A DNA stretch of 54,945 nt from JACNIZ01 sp964344765. GTDB lineage: Bacteria; Planctomycetota; UBA1135. Position numbers and translations under genes: made by a program. The notes under the pieces are model-generated. The model saw only the letters and a list, made by a program, of their open reading frames with translations. It was not told the origin of the DNA and searched no databases. The stretch lies in NCBI GenBank assembly GCA_964344765.1, contig CAYFOM010000031.1:1-54945 (forward strand), read 5' to 3'. This document shows, one piece after another, positions 37,789-46,602 of the stretch. Positions within the stretch are counted from its first letter, which is position 1. The number at the start of each line of letters is the position of its first letter.

Positions 37789-39411
37789 CTACTTTTCGTC
37801 GGAAAGAGCGAGCACGCGGTAACCGCCGATGCCGCGGAAGTAGAGCATCATCAAGATGAAGATCACCGCCATCGCTGCCGGGATCGCCGAGTCGGCGACC
37901 AACGTGTCGCGGTCACCTTGAATCGATGCTTCGTAAACGGTGCGCTGCTCGTCATTCAGCTTGGCGACTGCGGCAGTTGGATCGGATTCACCGGCATCTT
38001 TCAGTTCGGCACGTGCAGCTGCCAATGCACCCTGCACCTCACCCAACTTCTTGCCGTCCAAACCGTGAACCTCTTTCAAGAACAAGAACTTGGAAGGCTC
38101 TTCGGCTTTGTATTCGGAGTAAATCGCGGCGTTGGCTTCTTCCAATGCCTCACCGGCGAAGCGGTCCTTGGCGTAACCCAAACCGGCCGAACCGACCAGG
38201 CCGCCCGACAACATGCCGATGCCGCCCATGATCGAAATGGCAATCGCCCCGGTTCGCGGGAAGCGATCACTGGCAACTGCCAACATCGTCGGCCAGAAGA
38301 AGGTTTTGCCGACCGCGTAAATCGCCAACGCAACCATGGCACCCATGAAGGTGTCCACCGCGCTGACCATGTTCAGGCCGACCATCGCCAAGATGGAGCA
38401 CACCAGCAGAATGCCGACCGGTGATAACTTCAATTTGTTCTCAATGAAGTCGGCGCAGAAGCGCAGGAAGAACATGATTGCCGACGTGAAGATGAACAAG
38501 ATCTTGCCTTCTTCAGGCGTCAGAATGTTGCCGGTGATGTTTTGCACCCACGAGTCGGTGCCCAATTCCACCGCGCCAACCAACGCGTGCGCGACAAATA
38601 GCGCGAACAACAATTTGGAGCCGATAGAGAAGCCGGTGATCATGCCGATGGCGATCAGCAGCACGCCGGAAATCGCGTAGCCGGTGGTGTCGCCCAAGCC
38701 CATGGAACCGGAGAAGAACAGCGACAGCAGGTAGCAAATCACCAAGCCGCCCAAGATGCCGACGTCCTTGAACATGTCGCCTAGCGATAGTTCGTTTTGC
38801 GAAGCTTCCGACATCGGCATGTGTTGACGGAAGAACATCGCGCCGTAGATCAACGTCGGAATCATGTACAGCGAAAGCTGGGCTTGCCAGCTCCATCCGC
38901 CATCGCCGCCGAGTACCCAACCGATGGTGCCGCCAAGGACCAAACCGGCCGGCCAACTTGCGTGCAGGATGTTTAAGTAGTGGGTGCGATTGGTCGGGAA
39001 CAGCGTTGCGACCAGCGGATTGGCCACGGCTTCCAGCGTGCCGTTGGCGTAAGCGAAGATGAACATGCCCCAATACAGCAGTTGATAGGCCGTGTCCGGA
39101 TTGGTGTCGGCGCCGGCCGACAAAGTGACCACTGCCGATAGCACGTGAGTGGCAAAAGCAAGGATGACCAGCTTGGCATACCCCAACTTGTCGCAGGCAA
39201 CGCCGCCTACGATGATGCCGAAGCAGAAGCCAATCAGGCCTGCGCCGCCAATGTTGCCTAAGTCGGTCGCGGTGAAACCGTAATCGGCACCCCACGTCGC
39301 CATAATGCCGCCGCGCACACCGAAGCCGATGCCCGCTGCGAGGATGGCCATGAAACCTGCCCAAAGCAGGCGACCGGAATTAGGCTCAATGCCGTCTTGT
39401 TTGATGTTCAT
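37789..39411 (-). CDS. MFS sugar transporter with large insert before the last helix
   Basis: A 540-residue major facilitator with about twelve helices. Signatures include GFCFGIIVGGVACDKLG (loop 2-3 motif), GTLEAVANPLVATLFP, reminiscent of the FucP/sugar-H+ symporter group, and FFWPTMLAVASDRFPRTG in the second half. Between helices 11 and 12 there is a soluble, charged insert of about 95 residues (EALEEANAAIYSEYKAEE to NDEQRTVYEAS). Such inserts recur in planctomycete MFS proteins. It is probably the xylose or related sugar importer, because it immediately precedes xylA on the same strand (65 bp). Substrate is inference. Confidence 0.85.
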   Translation of the reverse strand: MNIKQDGIEPNSGRLLWAGFMAILAAGIGFGVRGGIMATWGADYGFTATDLGNIGGAGLIGFCFGIIVGGVACDKLGYAKLVILAFATHVLSAVVTLSAGADTNPDTAYQLLYWGMFIFAYANGTLEAVANPLVATLFPTNRTHYLNILHASWPAGLVLGGTIGWVLGGDGGWSWQAQLSLYMIPTLIYGAMFFRQHMPMSEASQNELSLGDMFKDVGILGGLVICYLLSLFFSGSMGLGDTTGYAISGVLLIAIGMITGFSIGSKLLFALFVAHALVGAVELGTDSWVQNITGNILTPEEGKILFIFTSAIMFFLRFCADFIENKLKLSPVGILLVCSILAMVGLNMVSAVDTFMGAMVALAIYAVGKTFFWPTMLAVASDRFPRTGAIAISIMGGIGMLSGGLVGSAGLGYAKDRFAGEALEEANAAIYSEYKAEEPSKFLFLKEVHGLDGKKLGEVQGALAAARAELKDAGESDPTAAVAKLNDEQRTVYEASIQGDRDTLVADSAIPAAMAVIFILMMLYFRGIGGYRVLALSDEK

Positions 39412-39441
39412 GATGGGGGGATTGGGACGGGGTTGTGGTGG

Positions 39442-42400
39442 TTAGTTTTTGCCTTCGGGCAGGGGGACTTGATTGGGGGAAGCCAGGTAGGCGATCAAAT
39501 CGCGCACTTGCTCATCGCTCATGCCGTGCAATTGGCCGATCGGCATCAACGAAATGGTCGAGCGTTGAATCATCGCCTTGCCGTCGGCGTCGGCTTTGAT
39601 TTGCGATTTGCGCACTGTGTCGCGCGAGCTGCCGGATTGCAGCGTGATGGTGTGATTGTTTTCGTCGACAACCATGCCGGCGACGACGCGGCCGTCTTGC
39701 AGCGTAACCGTGGTCATCAAGTATTCGCGACCGACTTCAGCGCTAGGCTCGATGATGTTGCTGAGGATGTAATCCAAATCGGCGCGGTTCGATCCGGTTA
39801 AGCCGGGGCCGATTTCGATTCCTTCGCCGAACAAGTCATGGCATGCGAAGCAAGTGCGGTTGTACAACGCGCGACCGTTCGAGAGGTCGGCGGTGGCGAG
39901 GAAATCGGGGGTTAGCAGTTCTTTGTACTTCTTGATCTCGGCGGCGCCATGTTCGCTGACTGCCGTCGAACGTCCCCATGCCGACGTCATCAATTCGTTG
40001 ATGCTGTCGTCGTTGAGTTGCAGCAGTTGCTGGCGCAACGTCGCCGAGTCGAGCAATTCGCGCGGCGCATCTCCCGACAACATGGCGTTCAACATTGCTG
40101 CTGCCGTTTGCGGACGTGCCGCCAACGTAGCTGCTGCGATCGCTTGATCCTGCACCGAGAACGACGCGATCCGTTGCAGTACCTCACCAGCAATGCCTTC
40201 ATCATCGAAGACCGCTAACTTCGGCATGGCAACGCTGCGCATCGCGTCGTCGTTGAGTAGTTGGTAGAGCAGCGGCAGCAGTTCTGGGTCTTGCACTTGC
40301 ACCAGACCCTCCAACGCTGCGATGCGACGTTCGGCGCTTTGGCCGCCGTCCATCAAAGTCTTTCGCAATCGCGGTGCAGCGTTGCGGTCGCCGAATTGAA
40401 GCGCTAGGGCAGTCAGTTGATCAATGCTGTGCTCCGGCAATCCGCCGTCGGCATCGGCCAGGAATCGGCTGCTGATCTTGCGCCAAGCGCGCGGCATTTT
40501 GGTATCCGGCCGACTTTGCATTTCCAAGCTGAGCTGCGCAATCATGCGTTCAGCTAAAAACGGCGTGGCTTTGGCGATGCCTTCGCACAACTCGTTCAAC
40601 TGCTTTTTACTACCCGCGGCCAGGCGCCGGTAAGTGAAGTCCTGCACCAACGGCATGGTGCAATGTCGCCTGACGTCGGAAAGCGCCTGCTCGGGGTTGC
40701 CGGCGGCCACCGATTCGTAGCCGTACCAAATCATCAGCGGCAGGTTATGGTCGTCGGCGTCTTCCGGATGCGCCATCAAACCCAGCGCGATGTTGCGGCG
40801 GTTCTTGACCGAGATGCGTTGCATCGCCGAAGCCAAGTACAGGCGCACCACAGGCGACGGATCTTTGACCGCCATTTCAACCATTGCAGCCAGCAGGTGG
40901 TGGTCGGGCGTGGGTAGGTGCAGGCCGGAACCGAATTCCGGTGAGATTTGCGTGCCGGACGTCAGCTTGTCGAGCGACAACTGCAAAGTCCATGCGCGCA
41001 CGAACTCATCGGGGTGGCGCAGTAACGACCCACGCATCGGTTGAGTGATCGCGCCGACGGCGTGCATAGCCCACAAACTGCGTAATAGTTTGGGCGTGTC
41101 GGTTTGGTCGACGAATTGAGCTTTTAGTCGATCATGCAGTTCAGCATTGTTGGCATTGCCACTGCGATTGCCGTAACGATGCTGCAGTTCGATGCGCGCT
41201 TGACGGCTCCACCATTCGTTATCGTGCATCAACAAATCAACCAACTCAGCGTCGTCCAGGTCGGGAATATTCACCGTCGGTGCTTGCACGTCGCCGTAGC
41301 GCGCGCGGTACAAACGACCGTTGGAACGATCCCAAATCTCAATTTCGCGACGGTGGCAAGCCTGCTTGTCGTACCAATCGATGAAGTACATGCTTCCATC
41401 AGGCCCGCCGCGCACCGCGACGCCGAGAAACCACTTGTCGTTGGCAATCATGAAGTCGGGCGCGTGCGAACCGACCATGCCTGAGCCTTTGTGCGACAAG
41501 GTTTCACTGTTCATGCGCTTGCCGTGCACGTTAAACACGAACAAACGATTGTGATACTCCTCGGGATACTGATCGCCGAGGTAAATCGCCGCGCCGCAGT
41601 GGGCATGACCACCGCCGACCGAATCCGAAAACCCGTTGCCACTGTGCGGTGTGGCGCCGAGGTAATGCAAATGATCGGCGACAGTCTTGATGTCGTCGTA
41701 GATGAACGCGTTGAAGTGGCGCCCGCTTTGGCGTTGGTAACGACCGCCTTGAATGATGTGGTACAGGTGCGGAATCACGCAAGCGGTGATGACGGCCTGA
41801 CCGTGTTCGTCAAACACCACGCCCCACGGATTGGAGCTGCCCCAGGCGAACACTTCAAAATGATGGCGTTGCGGGTGGTAGCGCCAAACGCCGGCGTTCA
41901 GCGGGATGCGTTCGTCGTCGGGCGTGCCGGGTTTGCCGACGCGCGAATGGGTGAAGACGCCGTGGCAACCGTATAGCCATCCATCGGGTCCCCAGTTGAA
42001 CGCGTTGAGCGTTTCGTGGGTGTCTTGATAGCCCCAGCCGTCGAGCAGAATTTGCGGTTCGCTGTCGGGCACCAAGTCGTCGTCGGCGTCGGGCACGAAC
42101 ATCAGGTACGGCGCGGCGCCAATCCACACGCCGCCGAAGCCGACTTCCAAACCGCTGACCAGGTTGAGGTTGTCCATAAAGACGGTGCGCGTTTCAAAAC
42201 TGCCGTCTTTGTCTTTGTCTTCGAACACCAAAATGTGGTCTTTGGCTTCGTCGTCTTTGCGACGCACCGGGTAAGCGTAAGCTTCGGCCACCCAAATGCG
42301 GCCGCGCGCATCAATGGTCATCGCGATCGGCTGATGCAAGTCCGGTTCGCCGGCAACCACATCGACGTGGAAGCCATCCGGCACGGTCATGCGATCGGCG

Positions 42401-44250
42401 GCTTGCTGCGGCGTGAAACCCTTGACCATTTGCTCGGGCATATCCTGCTCGGCCTGTTGGCGGATCTCCGGCGTTTCGGCGTGGAAGCGGAAGTCGTCGT
42501 AGTTGACGTGACCCCAATGGCCGGTGTGATTGTCGACCAGCTTGATCTGAATTTTTTGTCCGATGCGCGAGCGCAGGTCCACCCAGCGCACGTACATGTT
42601 TTCGCGTTCTTTGCCCGACGCTTGGTACAGCACGTCACCGTTCGCCGCATCCAAAATCTGCACGCAAGTCACATCATGTGGACCGCCGCCAACGAGGAAA
42701 CTTGCGAACGGATGAGTGACTTCAAAAGCAGCCGACGTCAAAGTTCCGGTCGGGCCATCGCCATGCAATTCATAGCCGCCCATCCAAAACTTGCCGTCGT
42801 GTTTACTGTTCGATCCGGCGCGGCGTTTGACGACGGTATCGCCTTGCACCGGTTGATCGTTGAATGCATCTCCGGTTGCCGTCCAACCACTCAAGTCGCC
42901 GCTTTCAAAGCCCAAGTTCATCGGTTTGCCATCGGCGCCCACCGGTCGCGCGCCTTGAGCGCGCATACCACCGATGCGGTTTTTGGATTCCTGCACCGCC
43001 TTCAACATGCGCGCGCGGTAATCCCACGCGGCAATGGTCGAACGACGCTGATAGTGGACAAAGGTGCCGTTTTTATTGCCGACCACCACGTCGGCGGCGC
43101 CATCGCCATCGACATCACGCGCCAAAACTTGGGTGCCGACGCCGGAGTTGTCGTCGATCAAATGCGGCACAAATTCCGCACCAGCCGAGGTGCGCTGCAG
43201 GCGCAACCAATACAACAACGACGGTTCATGATCGGCCGGATCATTACCACCATGCGCCCAATAACGCGCACCGGTGATCAAATCCATCAAACCATCGCCG
43301 TCCATATCGGCCATGTCCATCGCGTGTAGGTTGCCGATGACGACGGAGTACGGGTTTTCCGCAGCCGCTGAGCCCATGATCGGATGCTTGGCGAACTCGG
43401 GGGCGCCGGCGGAGGCCTTTTGGTCCGCAGTGCCAATCTGTTCAAACCACGCAAGTCCGTAACCGTGAGCGTTATCAGCGGTGATGACATCCGCATCTCC
43501 GTCGCCATCGACGTCATACACGTACATTTGCGCGCCCCCACGGTTGGCGAAGGGGAACGCATGAAATTGCCATTCAGAATCATTCTCCAAGGATTCGGGC
43601 TGACGCCACCAGCCTTGCTTCATCAGCAAATCACGACGTCCATCGCCGTCGATATCGCCAATGCCAAGGCCGTGGGTGAAGCGTCCGCCAATATTGCCGG
43701 CGCTGGCTTTGTGGAACTTCCACTTCTGCGCCGGATGCTGCGGGTCGAATTCGGCCCAACCCAAGTGTCCGCCGGACATGCAAATCAACTCGGGCTGACC
43801 ATCGCCGGTTAGGTCGGTGAACTGCGGCGACTCGTTATCGACTTGATCCAGCGCACGCAGCCGTGTCCAATACTTCGGATCGCGATTGCCGGGGTTTTTG
43901 AACCAAGTTGCGTCTTGCCCCGGGAAGCCGACGACGAGGATATCGGTCAAACCATCGGCGTCGAAGTCGTGGGTAAAGGCAAAGAAGTTGTTCGAGTACT
44001 GCTGAACCGGAAATGCTTTGGGTTCGTAAAACTCGATTTGGTATTCAAAGGTCGGACCAAAGTAGATCACCGGGCCCGACACGATGTCGCCGTGACCGTC
44101 GCCGTCAAAGTCGGCGGTGCTGGCGCCTTCGCTGTAAAACGCGTCGCTGAGTTGCGCTTTTTCAAAGTCCAGCCAAGTTGGATCTTGCGCGGGGGCCGTG
44201 CTGATTGCGCAAAGGCTGATGGCTGCAGAAAGAGTCAGGGGGAGTCGCAT
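39442..44250 (-). CDS. VCBS/FG-GAP, dehydrogenase and cytochrome c fusion protein
   Basis: A 1602-residue secreted protein with a signal peptide (SAAISLCAISTAPAQ). Residues about 40-400 are FG-GAP/VCBS blades with Ca-binding DxDGDG loops (DFDGDGHGDIV, DIDGDGRRDLL, DVDGDGAADVV). Residues about 440-600 form a jelly-roll-like domain (GFESGDLSGWTATGD, WVDLRSRIGQKIQIKLVDN), common beside glycan-active proteins. The PVC membrane-bound dehydrogenase propeller follows (about 630-1050, VVAGEPDLHQPIAMTIDARG), then HEAT-like helices, and a C-terminal cytochrome c with CFACH at about 1466-1470. It likely binds a glycan and oxidises it outside the cytoplasm. It sits between the transporter and a Gfo/Idh gene on the same strand. 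Confidence 0.88.
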   Translation of the reverse strand: MRLPLTLSAAISLCAISTAPAQDPTWLDFEKAQLSDAFYSEGASTADFDGDGHGDIVSGPVIYFGPTFEYQIEFYEPKAFPVQQYSNNFFAFTHDFDADGLTDILVVGFPGQDATWFKNPGNRDPKYWTRLRALDQVDNESPQFTDLTGDGQPELICMSGGHLGWAEFDPQHPAQKWKFHKASAGNIGGRFTHGLGIGDIDGDGRRDLLMKQGWWRQPESLENDSEWQFHAFPFANRGGAQMYVYDVDGDGDADVITADNAHGYGLAWFEQIGTADQKASAGAPEFAKHPIMGSAAAENPYSVVIGNLHAMDMADMDGDGLMDLITGARYWAHGGNDPADHEPSLLYWLRLQRTSAGAEFVPHLIDDNSGVGTQVLARDVDGDGAADVVVGNKNGTFVHYQRRSTIAAWDYRARMLKAVQESKNRIGGMRAQGARPVGADGKPMNLGFESGDLSGWTATGDAFNDQPVQGDTVVKRRAGSNSKHDGKFWMGGYELHGDGPTGTLTSAAFEVTHPFASFLVGGGPHDVTCVQILDAANGDVLYQASGKERENMYVRWVDLRSRIGQKIQIKLVDNHTGHWGHVNYDDFRFHAETPEIRQQAEQDMPEQMVKGFTPQQAADRMTVPDGFHVDVVAGEPDLHQPIAMTIDARGRIWVAEAYAYPVRRKDDEAKDHILVFEDKDKDGSFETRTVFMDNLNLVSGLEVGFGGVWIGAAPYLMFVPDADDDLVPDSEPQILLDGWGYQDTHETLNAFNWGPDGWLYGCHGVFTHSRVGKPGTPDDERIPLNAGVWRYHPQRHHFEVFAWGSSNPWGVVFDEHGQAVITACVIPHLYHIIQGGRYQRQSGRHFNAFIYDDIKTVADHLHYLGATPHSGNGFSDSVGGGHAHCGAAIYLGDQYPEEYHNRLFVFNVHGKRMNSETLSHKGSGMVGSHAPDFMIANDKWFLGVAVRGGPDGSMYFIDWYDKQACHRREIEIWDRSNGRLYRARYGDVQAPTVNIPDLDDAELVDLLMHDNEWWSRQARIELQHRYGNRSGNANNAELHDRLKAQFVDQTDTPKLLRSLWAMHAVGAITQPMRGSLLRHPDEFVRAWTLQLSLDKLTSGTQISPEFGSGLHLPTPDHHLLAAMVEMAVKDPSPVVRLYLASAMQRISVKNRRNIALGLMAHPEDADDHNLPLMIWYGYESVAAGNPEQALSDVRRHCTMPLVQDFTYRRLAAGSKKQLNELCEGIAKATPFLAERMIAQLSLEMQSRPDTKMPRAWRKISSRFLADADGGLPEHSIDQLTALALQFGDRNAAPRLRKTLMDGGQSAERRIAALEGLVQVQDPELLPLLYQLLNDDAMRSVAMPKLAVFDDEGIAGEVLQRIASFSVQDQAIAAATLAARPQTAAAMLNAMLSGDAPRELLDSATLRQQLLQLNDDSINELMTSAWGRSTAVSEHGAAEIKKYKELLTPDFLATADLSNGRALYNRTCFACHDLFGEGIEIGPGLTGSNRADLDYILSNIIEPSAEVGREYLMTTVTLQDGRVVAGMVVDENNHTITLQSGSSRDTVRKSQIKADADGKAMIQRSTISLMPIGQLHGMSDEQVRDLIAYLASPNQVPLPEGKN

Positions 44251-44254
44251 CGGT

Positions 44255-45388
44255 TCAGCTGCTCAACGTGAATTCGGGAAGGTCAATCAAACGGCCGCCA
44301 TCCATCGCCGACTCATGGGCGAGCAAGCCGACGCAGGTCCAGTTGGCCGATTGGCGCGCGTTGGGGTACGCGGCGCGATTGCTGACCAGCGCGTCAACAA
44401 ACTCATGAACCAGGTGGGGGTGCGAGCCGCCATGACCCGCGCCTTGGGTGAACGACAAATGCTCGTTGTCGTCGGTGTCGTAAACGCCTTTGGTGGTGAA
44501 GTGCTGAATGGCTTCGGGCAGCAAGTGGGCAAAGTCCGGGCACTCGACGCGCGCCGGGATTTCCGGTTCCGGTTTTTTCGCCGTGTGCACAATCAGCGGT
44601 TCGCCTTCAATCAGCGGCCATTCCACCGCCTTTTTGCTGCCGTAAGCGTCGATGCTTTCGCGGTACTGGCGCGCGGTGTCGAACAACGATCGATAGATTC
44701 GCGCCGACGTCTCGCCATCGGCCATTGCGATATGCGCGGTCTCGACGGCAAACGGCGAGTTGTATTCGGCAATCAACTCATCACGAATCCGCCCCGAGCC
44801 GAAGCAGCTAACGGTTTTGGCATCCAAGGCGGGAAGCGCCAACACCGGACCGACGCAGTGAGTGGCGTAATGCATCGGCGGCAATCCCGGCCAGTAACTC
44901 GGCCAGCCGTCCATGTCTTGCTGGTGCGAGGCTTGCACAAACTGCAATTTGCCGAGTTCACCGTCGGTCAGCAGCTGCTTCATGTACAAAAACTCGCGGC
45001 TGTAGACGACGGTCTCCATCATCATGTACGTCAGCCCAGTTTTTTCACACAGCTCAACAATGCGGCGGCAATCCTCGACCGACGTCGCCATCGGCACGGT
45101 GCAGGCGACGTGCTTGCCGGCTTCCAGCGCAGCGATCGACTGCTCGGCGTGATCGGGAATCGGCGTATTGATGTGCACCGCGTCGATGTCCGGATCCTGC
45201 AGCAACTCGGCGTAATCGCTGTAGCGCTTCTCCACCCCAAAAGCATCGCCGACGGCATTCAAACGCTCGACATTGCGCTGGCAGATCGCCGCCATGTCGG
45301 CGTCGGGGTGAGCTTGATAGATGGGAATGAATTCGGCGCCAAAGCCGAGGCCGACGATGGCCACTCTCACCGGTTTCTGGGGGGACAT
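44255..45388 (-). CDS. Gfo/Idh/MocA family oxidoreductase
   Basis: The Rossmann domain (RVAIVGLGFGAEFIPIYQ, AICQRNVERL, AVHINTPIPDHAEQSI) is followed by a family signature in which the usual EKP is replaced by GKHVACTVPMATSVE. The C-terminal half carries the catalytic-domain fold (PMHYATHCVGPVLAL, where His occupies the active-site position). No signal peptide is present, so it is cytoplasmic. The loss of the EKP Lys suggests altered chemistry. The frame opens at 45529, but ATG 45388 directly precedes the Rossmann strand. It lies 4 bp upstream of the 1602-residue gene (same strand) and is divergent from the TIM-barrel gene. Confidence 0.85.
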   Translation of the reverse strand: MSPQKPVRVAIVGLGFGAEFIPIYQAHPDADMAAICQRNVERLNAVGDAFGVEKRYSDYAELLQDPDIDAVHINTPIPDHAEQSIAALEAGKHVACTVPMATSVEDCRRIVELCEKTGLTYMMMETVVYSREFLYMKQLLTDGELGKLQFVQASHQQDMDGWPSYWPGLPPMHYATHCVGPVLALPALDAKTVSCFGSGRIRDELIAEYNSPFAVETAHIAMADGETSARIYRSLFDTARQYRESIDAYGSKKAVEWPLIEGEPLIVHTAKKPEPEIPARVECPDFAHLLPEAIQHFTTKGVYDTDDNEHLSFTQGAGHGGSHPHLVHEFVDALVSNRAAYPNARQSANWTCVGLLAHESAMDGGRLIDLPEFTLSS

Positions 45389-45543
45389 GTTAGGAGCATC
45401 GTCGGCGGCGGGGATTGCAGCTAGACGCATTTGCGTAAAGCATAGGCGAAAATGCGCCATGCGGCGGCTGGTGGCAAAATCCCGCCTTTCCCGGCCTAAA
45501 GGCCCTAGACGCAACGCAGCGGCCGTCATACAACCGAATCGCC

Positions 45544-46599
45544 ATGAAAACCATCAAAGGCCCAGCCATTTTCCTCGCTCAGTACATGGGCGACGAACCT
45601 CCATTCAACAACATCGAGACCGCCGCAAAATGGGCGGCCGATCTGGGTTTTAAGGGATTGCAGATTCCTACTTGGGATAGGAATGCAATCGACTTAGATA
45701 AGGCAAGTGAGTCGAAGGCTTACTGCGACGACTACCGCGGAATGCTCGCCGGCTATGGCGTAGAAGCCACCGAATTGGCCACCCATTTGCAGGGCCAGTT
45801 GGTCGCCGTGCACCCTGCCTACGACCAAATGTTCGACGGTTTTGCGCCCGAAGCGGTGCGCGGCAACTCGGCGGCACGCACCGAATGGGCGGTGGATCAG
45901 GTCAAAAAGTCGCTGACCGCGTCAAAAAATTTGGGTCTGACCGCGTCGGTGACTTTCAGTGGCGCGCTGGCTTGGCCGTACTTCTACCCGTGGCCGCAGC
46001 GCCCGGCCGGCTTGGTGGAGGAAGCCTTTGCCGAGTTAGGTCGACGCTGGAAGCCGATCCTGGATCACGCCGAGGATTGCGGCATTGATCTGTGCTACGA
46101 AATCCACCCCGGGGAGGACTTGCACGACGGCGCGACTTGGGAGCGCTTTTTGGAAGAAGTCGACGGTCACGAGCGCGCCAACATTCTTTACGACCCAAGC
46201 CACTTCGTACTGCAAGGGTTGGATTACCTTCACTTCATCGAGCTGTACCACGAACGCATCAAGATGTTCCACGTCAAAGATGCCGAGTTGCGCTGTGATG
46301 GTCGCGTCGGTGTTTACGGCGGCTACTTAGGCTGGGGCGATCGCGCCGGACGTTTCCGTTCGCTGGGCGACGGTCAGACCGATTTCAAAGGCATCTTCAC
46401 GCTACTGGCCAAGTACGACTTCCCCGGTTGGGCGGTGCTGGAATGGGAATGCGCTTACAAGGACAACCAAGTCGGCGCGGCCGAAGGCGCGAAGTTCATC
46501 GCCGATCACATCATTGAAGTTGCAGCAACGACCTTCGACGACTTCGCTGCGTCGGGTGCCGACAACCAAGCGAACCGTCAGGCATTGGGTTTGGAGTAA
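45544..46599 (+). CDS. Sugar phosphate isomerase/epimerase-like TIM-barrel protein
   Basis: A 351-residue cytoplasmic AP_endonuc_2-type TIM barrel with visible strands and metal ligands: FKGLQIPTWDRN, VEATELATHLQGQLV, IDLCYEIHPGEDLHDG (Glu, His), NILYDPSHFVLQG (Asp, His), IKMFHVKDAELR (His, Asp) and WAVLEWECAY (Glu). This matches the common partner of Gfo/Idh oxidoreductases in sugar/inositol-type pathways. It is divergent from the oxidoreductase gene across 155 bp, so the shared region probably holds both promoters. It is convergent with the large VCBS gene, with 3 bp between stops. Confidence 0.9.
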   Translation: MKTIKGPAIFLAQYMGDEPPFNNIETAAKWAADLGFKGLQIPTWDRNAIDLDKASESKAYCDDYRGMLAGYGVEATELATHLQGQLVAVHPAYDQMFDGFAPEAVRGNSAARTEWAVDQVKKSLTASKNLGLTASVTFSGALAWPYFYPWPQRPAGLVEEAFAELGRRWKPILDHAEDCGIDLCYEIHPGEDLHDGATWERFLEEVDGHERANILYDPSHFVLQGLDYLHFIELYHERIKMFHVKDAELRCDGRVGVYGGYLGWGDRAGRFRSLGDGQTDFKGIFTLLAKYDFPGWAVLEWECAYKDNQVGAAEGAKFIADHIIEVAATTFDDFAASGADNQANRQALGLE

Positions 46600-46602
46600 A
46601 TC

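Noticed and set aside
42016..43329. Plus-strand ORF of 437 codons inside the 1602-residue gene
   Set aside because: Antisense shadow. The minus-strand frame has clear VCBS and dehydrogenase motifs across the same bases.
44198..45424. Long plus-strand ORF (408 codons) opposite the Gfo/Idh gene
   Set aside because: It is a shadow of the minus-strand oxidoreductase. The translation has no family motif and is rich in Arg/Gly/Val as expected from antisense codon bias.
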